Source of the DNA: CATQGW01 sp965262235
GTDB taxonomy: Bacteria; Chloroflexota; Dehalococcoidia; Bin125
DNA: 64,000 bases
Reading direction: 5' to 3'
NCBI GenBank assembly: GCA_965262235.1
Contig: OZ253504.1
Location: forward strand, 992,001-1,056,000
Of this stretch, positions 58,648 through 64,000 are shown piece after piece (position 1 is the first letter of the stretch; each line of letters starts with the position of its first letter). Below the pieces are notes generated by a model. The model did not search any database, was not told the DNA's origin, and was given only the letters and a program-made list of their open reading frames with translations. The translations under genes were made by a program, and so were the position numbers.

Positions 58648-61344
58648 CTACGCGGAGAGCAGCTGCTCGGGGTCGCCGTCGCGCAGGTGCAGCTGCTTCG
58701 CGCCGAGCCCCTCAAAGAGCTGCGCGCGGCAGGTGAAGACGATCACCTGCATCTGTAGAGCGGCGTGATTGAGGATGTCGAACATGGTCTCCATGCGGCG
58801 GTCGTCGGAGAAAACGAGCGCGTCGTCAAGAATCACGGCGGCCGGCTGCCCGCGCTCGGCCAGCAGTTCCGCGAAGGCCAGGCGGATTAGGACCGCGATC
58901 TGCTCCTGAGTGCCCATGCTGAGATGCTCGAACGACTCCTGGTAGGCCCCGACTCTGGAGATCGCCGTGACGTTGAGGTCTTCATCCATCTCGATCTCGG
59001 CGTCGGGGAAGAGCCGCTGCAAGTAGGGGCGGACGCGGCTGATGACGGGCGACAGGTAGCGCTCTTTGGCCTCGCGCTCCGCCTCCTGGAGCACTTCGAG
59101 TAGCAGTCGGAGGACTTCGATCTCGTGCGTGATCCGGCCGAGCCGATCGCGGGCGCGCTCGAACTCACGCTCGCGTTGCTCGAGCCGCTCGTCGATGCCA
59201 CCGGCCTCGAGACTCCCCAGGTGGGTCTGTAGCCCCCTGATCTCAACGCGCAGGTTGGTGCGGTCCTCGGCGCGCTGGGCGATCGTGTTCTCGAGACGCA
59301 GGATCCGCGCTTCCAGCTGCTCTCGAGCGGTCTCGGAGCGGCTCGCCTGGAGCGCGGCGAGCGCGCGTTCGTCACCGTCGAGCGCGATCGACGCGTCGCG
59401 CTGGGCCACGGCCAGATCGTCGTCGGTCAGCTCGGCGACCGCGGCTTCCAGCTCCGCACGGCCGCGATCGAGCTGCGCGGCGCCGAGCTCGACGGCCGCC
59501 CGCAGGTCGCTGAGCTGCTGTCGATGATCGCCGAGCGCGTGATCGTGGGAATCGGCGGCGGCGCTCGCGACGCGCGCGGCCTGGCGCGCCGCGAGCAGCT
59601 GCTCGGCGGCGCCGCGCGCGTCGGCTTCGGCGTCAGCACGGGCCGGCAGAGCATCGAGTTCGAGCTCGGCCTGACGAGCCGCCAGGCGCGAGCGGAGACC
59701 TGCGAGCTCGTCGGAGAGCGCGGCGATGTCGGCGCCTGGGGCGTGCAGCTGCAACTCAGTTTGCGCGAGCTCACGCTCGCGTTCGAAGCGCTGACGCCGA
59801 GCGTGTTGGTCTTCGGCATCGGCGAGGTTCGCCGCGCCGGCCTGCGAGAGGGCGCGGCGCAGCTCGGATTCGGCATCGGCGCGCTCTCGCAGGAGCTGAT
59901 CTCGGTCGCGGATGGCGGGTTCGATGGTGATTGCGCCGCGTTCGGGGATCCGAATCGTCAGCAGCTCGATCACCGGGATGCTGCCTGGCGTGTCGGTGAG
60001 CGGACCGTCACCGACCTCCACGCCGTCCCGTCGCTCGGGTGGGAAGTCGAACGTGACGAGCGTCGCGGCGGCGCGCAGCTGTGCTTCGACGCGGTCGAGG
60101 CGGGTGGCGGCGCTGCGGATTTCGTGCAGCGCGGCGTCGGTCACGAGGATCGCGTCGGCCGGTTGGCGGGCGCTGCGCAGGCGCCGCTCAGCCTCGACGG
60201 CCGCCGCCTCGGCGGCAGCCAGCTGTTCGATCTGCTGCGCCCAGGCGACAGCGGCGAGCACGACCTGGCTGCGGCTCTCCACGGCTTCCGCAGCGGCGAC
60301 CGCCTCCGCGGCGGCGCGGGCGGATTCGCGCAGCTGTGTGAGCTGCTCGCGCCATTCCCGATCGCGCTCCTCGAGCTCGCCAAGCCGGAGGCGACTGCCG
60401 ACCAGCGAGGCCTGGTCCGCTGCGAGGCGTTGGCGCAGGTCGACTCGGACCGCGAGTGCTCGGGTCGCATCGTCGAGCGCGCGGCGGCGCTGTTCGAGCC
60501 TGACCTGCTCGGTGTCGATTCGAGCGGCCAGCTCGTCGTCGCGGCGGAGCTCATCGCGGGCGGTCTGCAGCGCCGCTTGATCGGCGCGGTCCTGCTCGCC
60601 GAGATCAAGGCGCTCTAGCCGCTCGGTCGTCTCGGCGAGCCGTTCGAGCGTTTCCGAGAGGTCCTCGCGCTGCGTGCGCAGCTCCTCGAGATCGGCCTCA
60701 AGCTGAGCGACTTCGTCAAGCGCAGCCTTGTAGTCGCCGCGCGGCCGGCTCTGCGCGGGCGTCAACCAGTCGGCGAGGCGCTGCTGGATGATCTGTGGCA
60801 GCTCGCGTCCGCGGCGACCGCCGAGCACGTCGCCGACCTCCGATTCGAGAATCCCGCCAAGCCGCTGGCGGGCCGAGCCGGGCAGCTCCGGCGCGCCGAA
60901 CGAGCGCCCCTGCTGCACCCAGAGCACGCCCCACATGCCCAGCGATTCGGGGCTGGCGCTGCGTCCCGCGGACTCGCTGAAGCCCAGCAGGTCGCGCAGC
61001 ATCGCCTCGGCTGCGTCGCCCTCGAGCCTCCGGCCGTCGGGGCAGTCGAGGCGCGCGTAGGGGCGTTTGATGAACCGTTTCGTGATCGTGTAGCTGCCGT
61101 CGTCGAGCTCGAACGTCGCCTCGACAACGGGCGCCGCGCCGCTGCGGTCGTTCTGCAGGTCGGTGATCGCGCGCGCCTTCGAGCCGTGGCGCTCGAAGAG
61201 CACGGCGCGCAGCGCATCGAGCAGCGTCGACTTGCCCATTTCATTCGGACCGACGACGAGGTTGAGCCCGTCAGCCATGCCGTCGAGCTGGGTGGGCACG
61301 GTGAACTTCTTGAACTGGTTGACCGCGAGCGAGCGGAGCTTCAT
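58648..61344 (-). CDS. SMC-like/YhaN-type AAA ATPase (SbcC-like)
   Basis: 898 aa. Walker A VVGPNEMGKSTLLDALR (residues ~31-47) at the N-terminus; long coiled-coil regions rich in Glu, Arg, Ala and Gln (about 210-780); C-terminal ABC signature LSMGTQEQIAVLIRLAF; Walker B PAAVILDDALVFSDDRR. It forms a nuclease complex with the SbcD-like protein encoded just upstream (4-nt overlap). No CxxC zinc hook is visible in the coiled-coil middle. It probably acts in DNA double-strand-end processing. At 898 aa it is shorter than typical SbcC. Confidence 0.92.
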   Translation of the reverse strand: MKLRSLAVNQFKKFTVPTQLDGMADGLNLVVGPNEMGKSTLLDALRAVLFERHGSKARAITDLQNDRSGAAPVVEATFELDDGSYTITKRFIKRPYARLDCPDGRRLEGDAAEAMLRDLLGFSESAGRSASPESLGMWGVLWVQQGRSFGAPELPGSARQRLGGILESEVGDVLGGRRGRELPQIIQQRLADWLTPAQSRPRGDYKAALDEVAQLEADLEELRTQREDLSETLERLAETTERLERLDLGEQDRADQAALQTARDELRRDDELAARIDTEQVRLEQRRRALDDATRALAVRVDLRQRLAADQASLVGSRLRLGELEERDREWREQLTQLRESARAAAEAVAAAEAVESRSQVVLAAVAWAQQIEQLAAAEAAAVEAERRLRSARQPADAILVTDAALHEIRSAATRLDRVEAQLRAAATLVTFDFPPERRDGVEVGDGPLTDTPGSIPVIELLTIRIPERGAITIEPAIRDRDQLLRERADAESELRRALSQAGAANLADAEDQHARRQRFERERELAQTELQLHAPGADIAALSDELAGLRSRLAARQAELELDALPARADAEADARGAAEQLLAARQAARVASAAADSHDHALGDHRQQLSDLRAAVELGAAQLDRGRAELEAAVAELTDDDLAVAQRDASIALDGDERALAALQASRSETAREQLEARILRLENTIAQRAEDRTNLRVEIRGLQTHLGSLEAGGIDERLEQREREFERARDRLGRITHEIEVLRLLLEVLQEAEREAKERYLSPVISRVRPYLQRLFPDAEIEMDEDLNVTAISRVGAYQESFEHLSMGTQEQIAVLIRLAFAELLAERGQPAAVILDDALVFSDDRRMETMFDILNHAALQMQVIVFTCRAQLFEGLGAKQLHLRDGDPEQLLSA

Positions 61345-62480
61345 CGCGCTGCCGACTCCAGCCTCATGTACTCGACGTACAGGCGATGCAGCGCTTCGCG
61401 AGCGAGTTCCCCTTCGTCGCCGGCGTCGTCGCCGAGCGCTCGGAGGCGATCGGCGGCGGCGCGCACCACGCCGCCACGGTCGATCCGATCGAGATCATCG
61501 AGCGTGGGTTGCGCGTAGAGCTGGTCGCGTTCGACGCGCAGTACCGCGAACGCGGCGGAGACACCGTCGACGATCGAGTCGTCGAAGTGCTGAGTATCAG
61601 CGAACGACAGCGCGCCCTCGACCTCGAGGCGCACGAGCGTGCGGCGGAGCTCGCCTCCGAGTTCGCGCAGGCGACGATCGAGCCGACCGATGTCGTCGCG
61701 GCTGTAGAGCCGCTCAGCGATCGTCAGCCAGCGAAACCCGGCGGTCTCGAACGGAGTGACGCGTGGGAGGTCGTCGGAGCCGTCGATTTCGACGAGCAAC
61801 GCGCGCCCGCCGTCCTGCACATCGAAGGCGTCGGTCTCGGGTGTGCCGCTGTACCAGCAGCGGTCGTTGACCTGCTGCTGGCCGTGCCAGTCGCCCAGCG
61901 CGAGATAAGCGAGATTCGCGCGCTGCGAGCGGTCGGGATCGATCCGATTCGGCGTGAGCGAATCGGCGGAGCCGAAGCCTTTCACGCTGCCGTGCGCGAG
62001 GCCGATCCGCACCGCGCCGGCAGGTGTGAGCGCGTCATCCATCCAGGCGGTCGGATCGCCGAGCGCGCGGCGGTGTTCGAGCGGGGCGGGCAGAATCGCC
62101 GCGGCGCCGCCGTCAAGCAGCGCGGGCTCGCGCGCCGTGTGCACCCGGACGTTGGGCGGGAGGCCGCGGGCGCTGAGGCGGTCCCAGAGACCGTTCGGCT
62201 GCTGGAAGTCGTGGTTGCCAGGCAGCAGATGCCACTGAAGATCGACGAACGCGCGCATCCGCTCGAGCGGCTGGTTGAGCGTGCGGCGCGAGAGGCCGGG
62301 CTTCTCGTACACGTCGCCGGCGACGAGCACGTGACCTGCGCCGTGCTCCTGCGCGAGTTCGCCCAGCCGGGTGATCGTCTCCAGGCGAGCTTCCTGGAGG
62401 ATGCCCATCGTGGCGTCGTCCACGAAGCGAAAGACCTTGCCGATCTGCCAGTCGGAGGTGTGGATGAACCGGAAGGTCAC
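61341..62480 (-). CDS. SbcD/Mre11-like metallophosphoesterase
   Basis: 379 aa from GTG 62480 (VTFRFIHTSDWQIGKVF), chosen because homology begins there; the open frame reaches into the ADH gene. Calcineurin-type motifs: HTSDWQIG, VAGDVYEKPG, LLPGNHDF, GLAHGSVKG and LALGDWHGQQ. It acts as DNA exo/endonuclease with the YhaN-like ATPase. It starts 20 nt after the ADH stop, apparently cotranscribed. Confidence 0.92.
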   Translation of the reverse strand: MTFRFIHTSDWQIGKVFRFVDDATMGILQEARLETITRLGELAQEHGAGHVLVAGDVYEKPGLSRRTLNQPLERMRAFVDLQWHLLPGNHDFQQPNGLWDRLSARGLPPNVRVHTAREPALLDGGAAAILPAPLEHRRALGDPTAWMDDALTPAGAVRIGLAHGSVKGFGSADSLTPNRIDPDRSQRANLAYLALGDWHGQQQVNDRCWYSGTPETDAFDVQDGGRALLVEIDGSDDLPRVTPFETAGFRWLTIAERLYSRDDIGRLDRRLRELGGELRRTLVRLEVEGALSFADTQHFDDSIVDGVSAAFAVLRVERDQLYAQPTLDDLDRIDRGGVVRAAADRLRALGDDAGDEGELAREALHRLYVEYMRLESAAR

Positions 62481-62499
62481 GGCGATCGGCTGTGTGCCC

Positions 62500-63519
62500 T
62501 TACAGCGCGTTGTCCTCGTGGGGGGTGACCATGATTTTGCAGTGCTCTTCAGGGTCGGCGAGAGTCTGGAAGGCGCCGGCGACGCCGTCGAGGTCGACCG
62601 CGCCGGTGACGACGGCGGAGGCGTCGATGCGTCCGTCCTCAAGGGCGTGCAGGCTTTCCTCGAACTCCTCGGGCGTGTAGGCGAGCACGAACTTGATGCT
62701 GAGTTCCTTCTCGATGCCGGCCATCGGCTGAATCTGGTCGGGTTGCATGCAGACGCCGACGACGACGATGCGGGAACCGCTGTTCGGCGCCTCTTTCATC
62801 AGCAGGTTGATCGTGCCGGGCACACCGACGGCGTCGAACATCACGGTTTCGGAGAACGTGCCGAGCCGCTCAAGCGCGGTGATCGGCGACAGCTCACGCG
62901 GATCGACGACGCTGTCGGCGCCCATAATGGCGGCCAGCTCGCGGCGGCGCTGCGAGAAGTCGGCCGCGACGATCGGGCCGACGCCTTCCAGTTTCAACGC
63001 GCCGATCGTGGCCAGGCCAACCGGGCCGCAGCCGTAGATCACGGCGGGCTCGTCGCTGAAGCCGCCGGCGCGCGCGGCGTGCAGGCCGACCGCCATCGGC
63101 TCCGTTGTTGCTGCGTGCTGCGTCGCCAGCGCATCGTCGACCGGCAGGATCGTCGCGGCGTCGAGGAGCATGAATTCGCTGTAGCCGCCGGGATACACGT
63201 TCGAGTAGGCGCCCTTGGACGGGACCGACACGCAACGTTCGCCGACCGGCACGGTCGCGGCTGTGTTGGGGCCGTAGGCGATCACTTCGCAGCAGAACTC
63301 GTGGCCCATCACAATGTCGCGGCTGAGGTCCGGTGAGAAACGCCCGGCGCCAACCTCGTTCGATCCCCGAATCAGATCCTCGGCGAACTTGAGGAAGTGC
63401 AGGTCGGAGCCGCAGATGCCGCAGGCGAGCGTCTTGACCAGCACGTCGCCCTCGCGCGGCTCGGGCTGGGGGATGTCGTCGACGAGCAGTTCAAAATCTC
63501 GCATCACCACTGCGCGCAT
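62500..63519 (-). CDS. Medium-chain alcohol dehydrogenase (MDR family)
   Basis: 339 aa. CGICGSDLHFLKF (catalytic zinc Cys near residue 36), VMGHEFCCEVIAYG with the His/Glu pair, the NAD site YGCGPVGLATIGALKLEG, and a C-terminal catalytic domain. The structural-zinc lobe has lost its four cysteines (GERCVSVPSKGAYSNVYPGG instead), so it probably binds only catalytic zinc. It oxidises an unknown alcohol. It heads the minus-strand transcript that continues into the SbcD/SbcC-like pair. Confidence 0.92.
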   Translation of the reverse strand: MRAVVMRDFELLVDDIPQPEPREGDVLVKTLACGICGSDLHFLKFAEDLIRGSNEVGAGRFSPDLSRDIVMGHEFCCEVIAYGPNTAATVPVGERCVSVPSKGAYSNVYPGGYSEFMLLDAATILPVDDALATQHAATTEPMAVGLHAARAGGFSDEPAVIYGCGPVGLATIGALKLEGVGPIVAADFSQRRRELAAIMGADSVVDPRELSPITALERLGTFSETVMFDAVGVPGTINLLMKEAPNSGSRIVVVGVCMQPDQIQPMAGIEKELSIKFVLAYTPEEFEESLHALEDGRIDASAVVTGAVDLDGVAGAFQTLADPEEHCKIMVTPHEDNAL

Positions 63520-63626
63520 CGTGAGTTCCTCTCGGCTGGGCTGGCAGGTTGGCTGTCAGGCTCGCTGGCAGGTCGCCTGGCAGGCAGAGGCTAGGCCACG
63601 CGGCGCAATCCCGTCGTTGCAGGCGG

Positions 63627-63632
63627 TAGCCT
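63627..63632 (+). promoter_or_regulatory. -10-like TAGCCT box before the right-edge gene
   Basis: GCGGTAGCCTGCCGGG, 35 nt before the ATG at 63668; AGGCGACGAGACGAGGAC provides ribosome-binding purines. Confidence 0.45.
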
Positions 63633-63667
63633 GCCGGGACAGAGGCGACGAGACGAGGACGTTGACG

Positions 63668-64000
63668 ATGGCAGCCACGACTGATCCGCTGCGGCGGGCG
63701 TATCGAGCGATGGACGGCTGGGTGCATCTGGAGGTGGAGAGCGACGCAGACTGGCAGCGTCTTCGCGATGCGCTGGGGGAGTCGGCGCTGGCCAACCATC
63801 AGTGGGACCACCACGAGCGCCACCCCGCCGACACGGGCGACTACCTGCCGGAGTTCCAGCTCGATATCACGGATGACCCACGCTACGCATCGCATGAGGC
63901 CCGGCTGCAGCACGGGGAGGCGCTGTCGAGCGTGCTGACAGAGGCGTTCCGTCACCACACGCAGCGAGAATGGGTGGCGCTGCTGAAGGCGCGTCAGGTG
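63668..64000 (+). CDS. CaiB/BaiF small-domain-like protein, 3' end cut by window edge
   Basis: I read this frame by hand: ATG at 63668, 111 codons, open to the right edge. Although it starts at a normal-looking start codon, the sequence aligns with the middle of CaiB proteins: RAMDGWVHLEVESDADWQRL corresponds to the post-active-site strand/helix, and EALSSVLTEAFRHHTQREWV to the C-terminal helix of the small domain, ending just before the usual PCAPV segment. The N-terminal CoA-binding half with the catalytic aspartate is absent. Either a stand-alone accessory domain or one half of a split enzyme. Confidence 0.7.
   Translation, partial: MAATTDPLRRAYRAMDGWVHLEVESDADWQRLRDALGESALANHQWDHHERHPADTGDYLPEFQLDITDDPRYASHEARLQHGEALSSVLTEAFRHHTQREWVALLKARQV

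Overview
High-GC bacterial chromosome, about 64 kb, tightly packed with genes on both strands. No rRNA, tRNA, CRISPR array, transposase or phage gene was seen. My best guess is an uncultured Chloroflexota of the Dehalococcoidia/SAR202 type. ProS and the order nusA-ylxR-infB-rbfA-truB, with ispG beside proS, read like that lineage. The expanded families of CaiB/BaiF CoA-transferases, F420-type LLM oxidoreductases, SDRs and COG2159 amidohydrolases also fit it. A high-GC Actinomycetota remains possible because of the TIGR03084-like mycothiol-type protein and the F420-type enzymes. This is inference from remembered family resemblance; no search was run.

Layout. 1-9 kb: catabolic genes (amidohydrolase, enoyl-CoA hydratase, carboxylesterase, LLM enzyme, mycothiol-isomerase-like protein, split CaiB pair). 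9-10.1 kb: a DUF433/PIN-like toxin-antitoxin pair. 10.1-16.8 kb: an MFS-GMC operon divergent from a cyclase plus a fused double CaiB protein. 16.8-18.5 kb: amt-glnK. 18.6-23.8 kb: fatty-acid synthesis (fabG, fabD, two fabF, acpP, small cupin). 23.9-31.2 kb: minus-strand core translation and transcription genes (proS, nusA, ylxR, infB, rbfA, truB), with ispG divergent. 32.4-33.0 kb: a second, BrnT-like toxin-antitoxin pair. 33-39.8 kb: nitroreductase, uppP, acyl-CoA carboxylase, a second fused CaiB and an FAH-family hydrolase. 39.8-42.0 kb: an accessory ParA plus AlbA_2/HATPase cassette. 42.1-49.4 kb: a ComDE-like TPP decarboxylase pair, a TlpA-like protein, a Leu/Val dehydrogenase, amidohydrolase, SDR, a secreted repeat protein and MFS. 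49.5-53.3 kb: small HTH gene, two SDRs, vapBC, and a BKACE gene starting inside an SDR remnant. 53.4-63.5 kb: nhaA, HAD/LLM/D-aminoacylase operon, and an ADH/SbcD-like/YhaN-like operon. The right edge cuts a gene encoding only a CaiB small-domain-like protein.

How it works together. The catabolic genes suggest import of organic acids (two MFS), oxidation (GMC, LLM, ADH, SDR), activation to CoA thioesters by class III CoA-transferases, and hydratase, hydrolase or BKACE steps. The striking theme is three CaiB pairs, one split and two fused. In every pair the first module lacks the catalytic aspartate and the second keeps it. Many genes carry a TAGNNT -10-like hexamer (often TAGCCTGC) shortly upstream of the start codon, and I used this to support starts.
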